Shown: positions 1-13,575 of the stretch, in pieces | Numbering within the stretch: the stretch's first letter is position 1 | How the letters are laid out: each line of letters starts with the position of its first letter | From: Mesodorylaimus sp. YZB2_4 | Lineage: Eukaryota; Nematoda; Enoplea; Dorylaimida; Dorylaimidae | DNA: 64,000 nucleotides | Assembly: GCA_030248295.1 (NCBI GenBank) | Contig: JASANH010000523.1 | Span: forward strand, 124,001-188,000 | Direction: 5' to 3' | Translations under genes and position numbers: made by a program | The notes under the pieces: model-generated | The model's database searches: none | What the model saw: only the letters and a program-made list of their open reading frames with translations | Told to the model about the DNA's origin: nothing

Positions 1-122
1 GTGCGCACTCAAAGGGTAGGGTTCGACTTCCGCCTGGTGAAAATGATTGTCAACACATAGACATATGTTCCCCAACCCCCGATAGTGCTGATGGCCAGGG
101 ATAAAGCATGACATGACATGGC
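1..122 (+). repeat. tRNA-derived SINE, copy 1 (left end cut by window)
   Basis: A pol III B-box-like motif, GGGTTCGACTTCC, sits near position 20. An unrelated body of about 75 bp follows, then a tail built on ATAAAGCATGACATGACATG. The same order (B box, body with TAGTGCTG, ATAAAG, ACATG-type repeats) recurs at 25625-25812 and, more diverged, at 40445-40578. The A-box half lies off the window or is too decayed to see. Confidence 0.65.
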
Positions 123-1756
<1,634 letters not shown>

Positions 1757-2067
1757 GATTTCTTTCCGATCAAAAATATACGATCGATCTGATCAAAATG
1801 CACGCAAAACTAAAAATCTGCGGACAATTAAACGAGCACGCCGCCGAAAATAAACTATAGATAATAAAATGAAACGAAACAAGCGAGTCACCACAAAAGC
1901 ACAATCATACAGATGATATAAGTAGGCCAAATTGATGCTCAGGTACATGGCGCTCGTTTCGAGTGTGTTCGAACAACAGCTGGGCTGGATCGGTCTCGTT
2001 CTATTTGTAGCTCCCAGTCACATTGCTATTTTATCTAATTCAGCTTGCTTGGCGATTATTTCTCAAA

Positions 2068-2730
2068 ATGGTAAGTAAGGTGTCATTTGATCACAAAGCC
2101 CATAATTATTTCAACTAAATTTCAGGACCTGAATTTCGAAATTCGCCGCGGAAAATCTCACATCTATTTGGACGCCAAAGATACTCATCGGGTCGGAGAT
2201 TTAAAACGTATGATAGAAGGCATTTTAATGGTAAGTTGCTACGATAATTCACTTTCGTGACCATCTGCAACCGTAGGCCAGTCCGCTTGCGCTATGTCAT
2301 GCCCTTGGAGGCCTGCCCGTGGGTTATTTGCGACGGTCTCATTTTCCCACCTGACCTCTTCATATCAGCCCACTTGCGGATATGCTAATTCTGACTCGTC
2401 CTTCAGGTACCCCCAGCTAATCAGAAGCTACAGTACAAAGATAAGGTATTGGACAAAGACGAAGCCAAGTTGAGCGACTGCGACTTCAACGGCACGACGG
2501 CTAGCGTGTTGCAACCGGCCACTATCGTTCTTTCCATCAAACAAGAGGGTGCCCTTGGTCTTTTGCTTTCTACGCCTTCTTCCGAAACAGTCTTCTTTTT
2601 AGACGGCTCTTTCGACAACGCCAAATTAGAACCTTTGTCCACTCCGCCCCCGTTGGAAGAGTTGCTACGTCGCCCGGATCAGAAGAAGAAAGAAACGGGC
2701 AATGGCGATGCTCCGCCAATAACAGTGTGA
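2068..2730 (+). CDS. ELOB: Elongin B
   Basis: Elongin B is the ubiquitin-like partner of Elongin C, acting as an adaptor in CUL2/CUL5 ubiquitin ligases and in the Elongin transcription factor. Exons: 2068-2070 (only the ATG), 2126-2230 and 2407-2730; 143 residues. The ubiquitin-like fold begins DLNFEIRRGKSHIYLDAKDT, followed by LKRMIEGIL and the family motif PPANQKLQYKDK. The C-terminal segment keeps the LEPLSTPPPLEEL stretch, equivalent to the SSPPELP region of mammalian ELOB. It is about 25 residues longer than the mammalian protein, mainly at the acidic/basic tail. The first coding exon carries the start codon alone, a design also seen in the USP12/46 gene at the other end of this window. 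Confidence 0.93.
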
Positions 2731-3180
2731 ATCGGCTATTGCTCTCAAAAATGACGGTATCTCATTCAAGTAGACTGTTTTCAAATCTAACGTATGCCTA
2801 CTGCATGATTGACTCATCGTCAGTTATAGACGTTTCTATTTAAAACATGATATGGAATTGGGACCAAGCAAATGAGCGTACAGTACGCGTATCAAATGCG
2901 CCACACTTTACAAATAAGTTGAACATCTCTCGCAGCTTCTGCATACGCTATCATCTAAGCATCGTTGTCACTCTCACAGAACAGTGGTTACGTCAAAACA
3001 AAACTAATCATTCCACCAAGTGATCATTGCACCAGTCGGCAGCGAATCAAACTTTTGAGTCTCGCACTCAAACCGCTGATCAGCTTGCACACATTCATTT
3101 AACCATTAGATATGAAATCATCTCACAACATCCAGCCAACGTACTCTCAGTAGGACTAGGCATAACGGAGCTTCGAGCGG

Positions 3181-3261
3181 CTACTTGGGCACCACGCCCG
3201 CAATGATAGCCACGATGATAAGAATTAAAACGGCCACGCAGACTATGATCATAATCTTCTT
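3181..3261 (-). other. STX1: Syntaxin-1 alternative last exon, distal (Cys-poor anchor)
   Basis: An acceptor (TTTCAG) precedes [20 protein letters not shown] and AGVVPK with a stop; 26 residues. It resembles the canonical syntaxin-1 tail (KKIMIIICCVIL in mammals) more than the proximal exon does. It fits the same reading phase after SKARR. The two exons are about 300 bp apart. Confidence 0.85.
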
Positions 3262-6200
3262 CTGAAAATAAATGTTAGTGTGTAAGTAGACCCACTCCAG
3301 GTTAGCCCACCTCTCACTCCGTATTGTTCAAGCAAAAAGAAAGTAACCAAGTCCAAGCACGCGCATACCAAGGCGAGATATAGCTACAAACGTACTATCC
3401 TACTAAAAACACAAGGCCACCCACGTTACCACTGAAACCATGCAAACAAGGACGAACCAAAGAAAAGGCACATGTGTCTTCCACTGACGATGGCCAATAA
3501 TACAACCGTATCCACACACACTTCAAGTAGGGACCGAACGAATAAATAGGACACAGGCATACAACTAGCACTTTCCCTGCGAGCAAACCGAAATGACTAT
3601 AATCAAGGCGATCACTCCCAATAGGACAAAGACGGCGATAATGATGCAACATTTCTTCTGCAATAAAAAAACAGAACCAAGGTCAAGCGGACAGTTCTCT
3701 TATATTCTTCGTCAGGCCATGTATAGTGCCCAGGAAACAAAAAGAACCAAAGAATGCAGAAAGGAATGCTGACCAGACACTGAACCCTTTGCTTACCCGC
3801 CGAGCCTTGGACTGATACTGAACAGCCTTTTTCGTATCGGCCACAGCACGATCAACGTACTCCTTGGCGTGCTCGACGTTATACTCGATACGGTCCACCA
3901 TTTCGCCCTAAAACACGAGTTCGTTCCACCGACAGGCCGCTGGAGAGTCATTCTTGTCCTTAGCACGGGTAAATATTTTTTCCACGTACACTGTTCCTGC
4001 TGGTTTCCGAGTGCGCTGACTCAACGTTTGCTCGAGAATAAAACAAAGCAGTCGTCATGGGCGGCCTAGCTGCAACTGCAACTTTTGTGCTTTAGTGTAA
4101 TCAGATCTGATTGTGCAATTCTAAAAGGATTCATATACGGAGCGGAAAATGATTTTTTAGGTATCCCAGGCAAAAATTTGGTATTTCCCTGCTTATTTTC
4201 ACACTGCCCCAACACTACTTAATCAACATTAACCTGATTAACTGATTTCCAGCATGATCAAAGGCACCAGCACAGAAAAGGCGGGTGACTCAAAATTATG
4301 AACCTAGAAACTCAGCCTCTCAGTTTTCCCGTTTTTTCCAGGTTTTCAAGCCTTGCATGTACCCTGAACAATAAGTAATGAGTCACTTTCGAGCTGCGCG
4401 ATAAATAATCTCAAATACCAACCCACTGCACCGTGCTGTTACGATCACATACTTGAGACTCGACCAGCATGGCCATGTCCATGAACATATCGTGCAATTC
4501 TCGAATACTTGACTCAAGCTTTATGATATCGTTATGCCGTGCCTCGATATCAGCCAGCGTCTGCTTGGCTTGTTGCGTATCGGTAATAATCTGAAAAACT
4601 CGATCATGACAAAAACCATAGTTCTTGTTTTTAGTCATTTATACGTTCATATGACTCCAAAACCACACCAGACCTCGAATCAACGAGTGACCCGATGGCA
4701 CAGCAAAGTCTTCGGCCCCTTTAAGCAAGGGTGACAGATACGTCGGATCTGCCTCCCAATGTTCGAGTTCTCCTTTCCCCTGTGCCTGAGCTGTCAAGGG
4801 TCCGACACTTACCCCTTGCGTAAATATGGCTGGATTGCCGCTCTCGATCATTTCCTCCAGCTGCTCACTATCCACTTGCTTTCCCGCTGGAAAACACAAT
4901 CTTTGCTTGTGCGCCCACTAAACCACCCCCTTTACCTCACCAATGTCTAACTGTCGCTGAATTCTTCCTTTGCACCGTTCCCTGTATTCGGTTTGGGTTT
5001 TGTTATAATCGGTCATAACTTCAACAAATTTTCTGGACAGTGTCGAATGCTGAAAGCGATAAAATCATAAATTAATTTAACCACATCACCAGCATTTTTT
5101 CGCTAACCTGCGTCCGCTTGATTCGCAGTTCAGCTGACGATGAGCCCGATGCCTCTTCCTGCTCGATCTGTTGCTCAATCACTGAAATACCAAGTCGCCT
5201 CGACTTCACCAATTGTTTCACCCGAAACAAGCAACTTACCTTTCAGCTTACTCCGAACTTTGTTCGCAGTCTTTTTTATACTGGCCATGAGGTCTTCCAG
5301 TTCTTCTTTCGACTCTGAAACAATAACACTAAAACAAGGCACACTCATCATTCGCCAATTACTTACTGGGGTCGTTGACAGGACTTGATAAAATCTGAGA
5401 ATGTCTCTTCTTGACTTCCTCGACATTGTTGGCGATAAGATCAATACTGCCTCTCACTTCCTCGATCTTAAACAGAAAAAAAAACAAAAATTTCCCTCCT
5501 CGATTTCGCAAACCAGCGTTGCATCGATTCCCCAAAGACCCAAATGCCAAAAAATTTCCGTGTGTTATCTATCTCTCTTGGCGACGTAGTTGCAAACGGA
5601 CGCGTTGGTCCTGTTTCAGCTTTTGAAACGGAATCTCTCGGACGGCCTTTACCGATAAGGCGGCAGGATTTATTACGAGCAAAGCTCACTAATTGCTCAA
5701 TACGGCTCCTATAAATTCTCCAATGCGTCAGAGAATGCTAGATACTTATTGCGTTACAAAGAATGCTGAATAGATGCGTCGCGAGACGTGTTATACGACT
5801 CCCCCATAAACCATTTCCGTTACAGCCGGGATAACAAGCGGCACAAAAAATTGCATCGTCCTATGAGACATCGGCCACTGCGCTGGCTGGCTTACAGCGG
5901 GTGGCTTTCGATTCAGTAAATCCAACACCACTTCCAATCTATTCAACCAGCAACTACGAATAAAACAGTAACAGACGAGCAAACATGAAACGTACGTTTT
6001 TCCTGACGTATTACAGCTGGCCTTGTTTGATTTCTTACGTATTCACAGTTCATGCAATGAGCAAAAAGAACACGTGGTGATGAGTTAGATGTGTTAGATG
6101 AGAAAAAGGAAGAGCTTCGGCTGACTCTGCATGCTCTATCCAATGCCATCTACATCTTGCACACAAATCCATATCCATACGGCCAGATTACGCCATGAAG

Positions 6201-7970
6201 TATTGCGGGGACTCTTATTTCCACGAACCTCCTGCTGGGCACAATGGATCTTCCTATTCAGTTCAGAGCACAATGGAGAAACCATGCCATGTTTCGCTTG
6301 ATTCTGCAACAGGTATCATCGCGACTGGTTTCAGCCAGTCAACATAGCAAAAACCGCTGGATAAACTAGACTTTGAAAAATTATAGCTTCAACTAAACCT
6401 TCTACATGTGCGAAGCGAAGAGCAGAGTTGAGAGAACATGGCGGTTACGTAACGCGCAAGAGAAAGCAATGTAAGCTACACGTAGCCCGTAGGTACTATA
6501 ACGCATATCCGTGATTCGAGGAACTAGTGTCCAAGAGCGTCGTGTATTGATCGCACCCGCGCGGTTCGCCTATCTTTCACCGCCGACTGTACCCGTGGCT
6601 CGTTCTCAAGAAGGGTTCAAGCTGAACGGCAACAAGAGAACACTCCACGAGCCACTGCGTAGACCTAACGAAAAGAATCGTCCACTACGTGTCCAGTCCA
6701 TGTAAATATATGTTCCTATACTTGGTCGTGCGTGGTTCGCTAGCGCAGTTCCCTGCACACCATACACAGGTCACAAGGAACGCGTCAGACCGTCTAGAGC
6801 GGCATTAAGAGGTGGGCCGGAAAAACAGATGCCAAGAGTCCCACGAAACCGCAAGTGCTCTGTGCCAGCCCACGCAAAGATTCAATACATCCATCGCTGG
6901 ACAAGTCAAAGCAGGTAACAAGAAACTGCTGAGCTAACAAAAAGGCGCGCACGATTCACACTTGTGACGAAGAGACATGTCGAAGCGGCTATAACGTATA
7001 AGCTCGTGTCCAGGACAGCAGCTGTAGCGAATCGCTTACTAGTTAACACCTACTCGTCATCAATTCACGCGGGCAACTTAGACAATGCCAACAAGGCGAC
7101 TATTGTAGCTAATGAACCTACTCGGCCCGCTTCTCATACGAGGTGAGGAAAAACCCAATTGCTGCCGACGAGACAAGAGATACGTACACCTGTGATTAGA
7201 CTGGATAGGGTGTTGGTTGAATTCCATAATTACAGCCCTTCCACGAAACTTACCTGCTCGAAGAATTCTTCCATGACTTTACCCGTATCGACATTGTCAA
7301 CGCCAACCTCCTCGTTATCGTCATCCTCGCTTCGGGCCTATAACGTACAGACTATCGGATATACAAGACCAAACGGCACGATATTAATTCCGTGTAGCAT
7401 GGCATTTAGACTGCCTTGCCGTCACGCCATCTCACGTCGTGTGTTTCAAAGCACCCAGTAAAAAAATTAAAACTGGGTGCAGCTGAGGTCCACCTTGGGC
7501 AAACTACGAGTGCATGAGTCACGATAAAACTAGCTTCAAATAGTACTACCAGCCATCCTATTACGTCAATGAGGCCACTCTGCGCAAGCAGAGCTTCAAT
7601 AGCTATCGTATGTAGGCCAAAATTACGCCCACGGAGTACAACACTGAGTTATAAATTGCGATCTCAACAACGACGACATTACGCATAGGCCAATGTACTT
7701 TTAGCAACTAACCAGATAAAATCTTGCAGAGGTCCTTATGGGACTTGTAAGGAGGGAATTTATTGGATCAGAGAGCTCTGTGACCCGTGTAAGATTCCGT
7801 CTTAAATTTAATTGCTAGGCTATATTATAACCAGTTCTTCTACGTCACAACACCGGAAGATATACAAGATCTCCCAATATACACCACCACCGGACCCAAT
7901 ACCCATATACCCAATATACCAAATAACCCAAACTTACCGCGCGAAGAGCTGATATCCTATCGCGCGTCAT
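3181..7970 (-). CDS. STX1: Syntaxin-1 (plasma-membrane Qa-SNARE) with two alternative last exons
   Basis: Syntaxin-1 is the target-membrane SNARE that pairs with SNAP-25 and synaptobrevin for vesicle fusion. Common exons: 7938-7970 ([11 protein letters not shown]), 7254-7337, 5367-5466, 5240-5314, 5108-5181, 4941-5049, 4813-4886, 4453-4590 and 3797-3907, then one of two tails. The Habc domain includes ANKVRSKLK and [12 protein letters not shown]. The linker carries [11 protein letters not shown]. The SNARE motif reads [19 protein letters not shown], with the central ionic-layer Gln in ESQGE, and ends SKARRKK. Length is 292 residues with the distal tail (3181-3261) and 296 with the proximal tail (3565-3657), close to the usual 288. 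Intron 2, about 1.8 kb (5467-7253), holds no other feature I recognise. Confidence 0.96.
3565..3657 (-). other. STX1: Syntaxin-1 alternative last exon, proximal (Cys-rich anchor)
   Basis: An acceptor (TTGCAG) precedes [20 protein letters not shown], continuing to [10 protein letters not shown] and a stop. This is a complete membrane anchor of 30 residues, in phase with the preceding common exon (ends SKARR). It starts with a Cys pair at the membrane boundary, a common palmitoylation setting, and ends with a short polar Cys-containing tail. Because it carries its own stop it must be exclusive with the distal exon. Confidence 0.85.
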
Positions 7971-10900
7971 CGTCAATATGTAACAGAACAGTCACAACCA
8001 GATTGGCCCTCGTTCTGATATGGACGCCAATGAAGGTATGTCGGAAGATCGTCTCGGTCACCTCGGATTTTGCTTTACTCCAACCGAATTTAAATGAACA
8101 GGCATAGAAAAGATGCGAGCATCAATACGAAGATGCTGGATCAACAGAACAGGACAAATATTGCCGATGATATCATTTCGTTCTCTAACAAGGCGCGTAC
8201 AAGCTCAAATCCTCCACTCGTCTGCCTGCACGGCTCGTCTCGCTCGCGCCAGCCCCATTTTCGTGCGCACACTTCGACTACTTATAGCAATTTTCCCTAA
8301 CCTAATTAAACAGTTCAGTTTTTACGCGGGAATTTTAAAAGAAATTTTATGGCCAGGTTCGTTAAAGAAATAGAAAATAAACGTGGACACATAAGGACTA
8401 AAACATAAATTTACCCGTAAACTCGCGTTAATCTTTCGGGGAAGACATTGTTCGAGACAGATTAGTGGGTACAGTCTAAAATGGCCTAACTTTTTGGAAG
8501 CCGCAACTCTTTTTCATAAGTTTTTCTAGTCAAAGAAATCAAACTTATCAGGATCAGTCTAATCTAAACTGAAGCATAAGTGGCCTACCCCTAAATGTTC
8601 GCGTGTTCTTGCGAGAAATCCTAGTTTTTGACGATTTTGCACTTGTTTCAGACTGCCATGAGTGTGAATGTTACTTTTTTCATACTTTTTTCGCGTGGCC
8701 AAGAAATTCATGTGACAGTAGGTGGACTGGGCCGAATTCAGTGTGACAATAAGCGAACACAAAGTATAGGGAAAATGCGGGGCTTTGAAAACCTGCTACA
8801 ATAACCGGAGTGTGACTATGTATAGTGGACTCGACTTTATTGTCTCGATCTAACTCTTACAAAATCTACCATGGTCAGAGAGCAATTATGTGTAAAAATC
8901 GTCTGCCGAGACCCTTTGTTTTCATCCTTTTTCGCCAGCAGAGACATCTTAATCAGGGTTTGCGTATTCATATCAACAGCGCGTTTTTTGCAGATGTTCG
9001 AATTTGAGGGAGGCACCTATGATTCATAATACCTGGGGGTCTCTATTCGAGGGAGGGACAGAGAGACCCAGTCAAAGAAAACGTATGCCATCGTAAGTGT
9101 TAGGGCTCGTTGTGCAGCTGCAAGGACTAAAATTAGATGTGCGGGCCCAGTAAGGTTTTTGGTTGATGCAATAAGGACGGCCACCATGGAAAATAGGCTG
9201 TGAGTACCGTGTCTATGACTGGGCAGCTCACAATATGACGCGGGTACTCGGAATCAGACTGTTTCGCTTGGCACTGCATATAATTGGATCTTACTCTATT
9301 CGGCATTCGTGTACTTGAGACATGCAGCCGGTATTACTCTGTACCCAGCGTCTTAACAGTGTCCACAGAATACAGCGAAAAAATTTTGATCGCTTCCAAA
9401 TTGTCTGCCTAAACAGGAACAGCCAGCCTGCTATCATCATTTTTCCTCCAAGCATACAGTCGTATCCTTTTAGTCCTTTTCTGTTCTATCTTTTATTCCT
9501 GGAAATAACATTTCATCGTCATCGCTTTCTGCCCCATATACCATAAATTTGCAAGAATTATTAGTGATTGGGGGCCTGGAAATCATTTCGTGTGTAATGT
9601 TGTGTGCAGGAGCAGAAATCGTTGGAAGATGAACTCAGAAGACTCATTTCGCCACTGAGTGCAGATGTAATACTTTGCAAGAAACACAAATGTGTTCAAT
9701 CACTGTGTACACTGGCTGAAGAACCCGCAATAGTCCACCTCTAGTAAGTCTGTTCAAGAATGCCACAGCCATACTTCCTGCGACAGAGTTCGATCGAACA
9801 TCTGCATGTGAGAAGCATTTGCTCGATCGAACTCTGCTCCACAACAAGAGCACTCACTGCCAGCCGAGTTCTATTGTCCCTGTCATCAAAGCTTGGAGAG
9901 AGCAGCCAGCGCTCGACGTCCACTACCTATTCCTGTTTCAGAGAAGAGCCCAGGCGCAGAAGAATGACCCAGTTGTCTTCTACTCAGTCATTTATAGTTT
10001 TTTGATTTTCTCCTGAGTAAAGCCGAAAGCTGAAAAAAAGCGAATATGGGTCTTGCTAGGGATAAATATCCATTTGCGTGGAGTGCATGGACGTGATCGC
10101 AAAATGATACCTGTACGCGCATGCCTATCATCAATACAGTATGTGTCTACTTTCATGTCTCCTTCCTCCCGCAAAAAACTTGTATTTCGCGAAAAAATCG
10201 ATCCGATAAAAAATTGAGTCGTGTCAGGATCATACTCTATGATCTCCTTTCAGCGGAAACTTTGGCGACTTGCCCCAGCACGTGCCAGTGTCGACTTTTA
10301 ATTTCGGTTAGTAGTAGTGTAGCACCGAAACTCTGAATATGTTTGTAGTATAGTAAGGTATGTATGATATATACGACTCGGTCTGTATTGAATGTTATAC
10401 ATGTAAAACTCTCGCCTTACTGAATTTTAGAGTCATAAAACTTTTAACTACACATTGATTTTACTACGTGCATTTTTTACTTTTTGCAATAGCTCCATCG
10501 AGAACGAGGTGCTGAAACTTATCAGCAGTGGCTGTACTACTGTGCTATAGGTAGGCCTATGTGATTTGTCAAATGTGCAGCACCGCCTCAGGGACTCGAC
10601 TAAATTATGATTCAAAGGGCACGGTCTGAATCTGGATCTACATATGCAGAAACCACTGCCGGTAATGCGCTAAAGTTGTCGAGACAATATCCACATGTTT
10701 AATTTGAATTTGGCGCCTGCCTGAGCATCAATTATTGACCACCCTCACGTGCGGTGTGGCGCAATGCTCGAAGAAGAAATGGAAGCAAAAAGCGGAAGTG
10801 AGGTGTAGAAAACGGTTCGTCCCCGTTTGGCACGTGTCTTCACGTTAATTTTGAGGTCGGAGGTGAGTTTATAAATTTCGAAGGCGGCTCTATGTGTCCG

Positions 10901-11091
10901 TAACTTCTACCAAGAATTATTTCCGTTTCAGGTTCCCGGACGCAAAGCCCGGAAGAACTGCTAAGCACTGCTAATTCCATCCAAGGTTATAGGCTACGTC
11001 TGTGTGCGTTTTTTCGGTTTGTTTCAATCCGGTGTGAAGCGGGTACGTCGAGCAGCGTGCGAAGGTTTTTGGCAAGCAATAATTGAAAGAT
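7971..11091. other. Long intergenic stretch, no gene seen
   Basis: About 3.1 kb separates the syntaxin-1 start from the UBE2G1 start. Open frames are short and show neither family motifs nor plausible splice chains. The one structured item is a perfect 14-bp inverted repeat at 9784-9836, listed separately. Promoters for the two flanking divergent genes presumably lie near the ends. Confidence 0.5.
9784..9836. repeat. Perfect 14-bp inverted repeat, 25-nt spacer
   Basis: CAGAGTTCGATCGA (9784-9797) is matched by its reverse complement TCGATCGAACTCTG (9823-9836). Each arm also contains a shorter palindrome, TTCGATCGAA. The spacer contains ATGC and GCAT. No gene is near. Confidence 0.7.
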
Positions 11092-13145
11092 ATGTCGTCA
11101 GACAGTGGCAACCAGTCCGCTTTGCTGTTGAAAAAGCAACTAGCTGGTAAGTTGAACAAGAAGCTACCTATTCTTTTTTTGCACTCACGTCAGTTCGAGC
11201 ACCGTAGAAGGTTCTAGAACTCGCAATATATCCCGCTGTTCGGCTGTCGAGCGGGGCTTTGGATTCTTTAAGTTGCAATGCTATAATTGCTAATGCTTTC
11301 TGACTAAACGAATAACGAGGCTACGAGGTATTTCCAACTTTTGCAAGGAAGAGCCTGCTATTTCCATGCTGGATAAAGCAGCTGACGTGACTTGTGCGTT
11401 TAGGTTATCGTTATCTTGCGATTTGTAGTAGTCGCCTTTGGATCATGCAATATATCTCTGTTGATGTCTCACGGCGATTATGGCGCACACAACGCGCTTC
11501 TAGTTTTTGCAAAAATTCAACGTCATGCTGGATTTCTTTTAGAACTGAAAAAGAAACCGGTTGAAGGATTCTCGGCAGGCTTGGCTGACGATGATAACAT
11601 TTACAAATGGTAAGCTCTATAGATTCTTGTTCATCGAGTATGAACGTTGGCTGTTTTAGGGCCGTGCTCATAATTGGACCACCGGACACTCCTTAGTAAG
11701 TGGCTTACAAACGCTCTGGCATGCTATACTTTTACGAAGAGTTCGTCTTTTATAGCGAGGGAGGTTTCTTCAAAGCCATCTTAGACTTCCCTCGTGAATA
11801 TCCGTTGAGACCTCCAAAAATGCGTTTCGTCACCGAAATCTGGCATCCGAACAGTAAGATGTTGAAGAAATACTTGCTTCAGCTTCCGTTATAAATTGTG
11901 ACTTTTTAGTCGACAAAGAAGGCAACGTCTGCATATCGATATTGCACGAACCGGGTGATGACAAGTGGGGATATGAGAAAGCATCCGAGCGCTGGTTGCC
12001 AATACATACGGTGGAAAGCATCATGATTTCCGTGATATCAATGCTCGCCGATCCGAACGACGAATCACCAGCAAACGTAGATGCTGCGGTAAGCCCCTTG
12101 GCTACTTGGAGTTTTTACTTCTCCCGAATTTTCAGAATCTTCCTTAAAATCTCCAAAAATTTGATATCTTCTAAAACTTTCAGGAAAGCCCAAGATGTCT
12201 TTTGGGAGCTTTTAAAAACTAACAGCGGCTGACTATTCTGTTGAAGTTCGTCATAGCTCCTGTGTACAGTTTTGTTCCTGGGAACTGCCTTGCTTCTCTA
12301 AATTTTTACGTCAGGCGCTCAGGCATCTGCAATATCACCACTACACATGGTCATAGGGGGCACGCCAGGCTGGGTCAGCTAAAACTTTTTCAAGGGTTCC
12401 CGCGTGCATTTTTTTACCCTATCCTAAGATTATGTGGAAAAGAACCCCTTCCCCCTGACGGCTGGAGAAACAGCATGTTTACTCGCATCCCTACTGTAAG
12501 GCGATAGATTTCGGGAAAAACGAGCGCATCATAATTAACTGGCACCATTTTCGTTTTTTTAAAATTAACTGGTAACGCAGTTTCTTCGTCAAAAACAGTC
12601 AAATTAAGGAATGGCGGTAAAATTTGCATTGCAAATTACTACCCAGAATCTGGACCTTGTCAACTTGATCTCAACTCACTGTTGACTGTTGCATAGACAC
12701 GCTATGTCATGTTGCAAATAGGTGCTGTAAGCAAAGGCATTTGGCACAGGAACAAAACACGCAACATCTTTTCAAACAAACAAAATGGCTTGATTCTAAA
12801 AGAACCCAATCTCAGGCGATGTTTTGCGGGAGTGAGGCGTTGAGTCGATTTCTGGAATTGACTTGAACATGAGAAAAGTTCGTCCGTTAATTAAGTGAGC
12901 GAGTAAATGAGCAGTGTTGGGCTCAAATACTGAAACTCCCTGAATTCTGTCCTATTGACTCTTTGGGAACCCTCGCACAGTCTTGGTATTTTAGAGACAG
13001 GCTGTTTTGAATAGTGCGACCTAAATTGAAATAATTAAATAAAATGCTGGATTATTTTTAGAAACAGTGGAGAGAAAATTATCCAGAATTCAAAAAACGC
13101 GTTGCACAATGCGTTAGAAAAAGTCAGGAAGCCGCTTTCGATTGA
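11092..13145 (+). CDS. UBE2G1: Ubiquitin-conjugating enzyme E2 G1 (Ubc7 class)
   Basis: This E2 accepts ubiquitin from E1 on a catalytic Cys and builds mainly K48-linked chains. Exons: 11092-11146, 11543-11609, 11660-11695, 11756-11853, 11910-12088 and 13062-13145; 172 residues, usual length 170. Motifs seen: [11 protein letters not shown] at the N-terminus, [29 protein letters not shown], then the active-site segment [20 protein letters not shown]. The insert after the catalytic Cys is the acidic loop typical of the Ubc7/G/R group. The C-terminus ends [18 protein letters not shown]. Intron 5 (12089-13061) is the longest and holds nothing recognisable. Confidence 0.95.
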
Positions 13146-13575
13146 TGGCGTCTTGAGTAGTTCAGATCAACTCTGTGTACAGGGAGTGGAAAGTACGTCA
13201 TTGTCTCTCTTGTTGACACTTCAAGTTAACCGGTCCATTTTGTTCATTTGTTAGATTTCCATTCTGAAGCGTTCATTCTCTTTTGAATTCATCATCGATG
13301 GTGGTGTGTTTCATTCATTTCGAAGTTTTCGCGTTCACACTGGATCACACGAATATTAACTTTCGGCTATTGCATGCCAATCTTATTTTAGCATTATGTA
13401 TGTTCAAAAAAACGTTTGGATTTCAGTTTCTAATCACCTTTGACTATGCTAATGAATGGAACGAGGCCGTCACTTCACAATTTTGGTTTTTGCGTTTGAA
13501 TTATATGAATCAATTATTTGCTACGGACATTTCATTTCTCCTCAGTCAGTAAAGTATGAGTGACCAATGGGAGCC

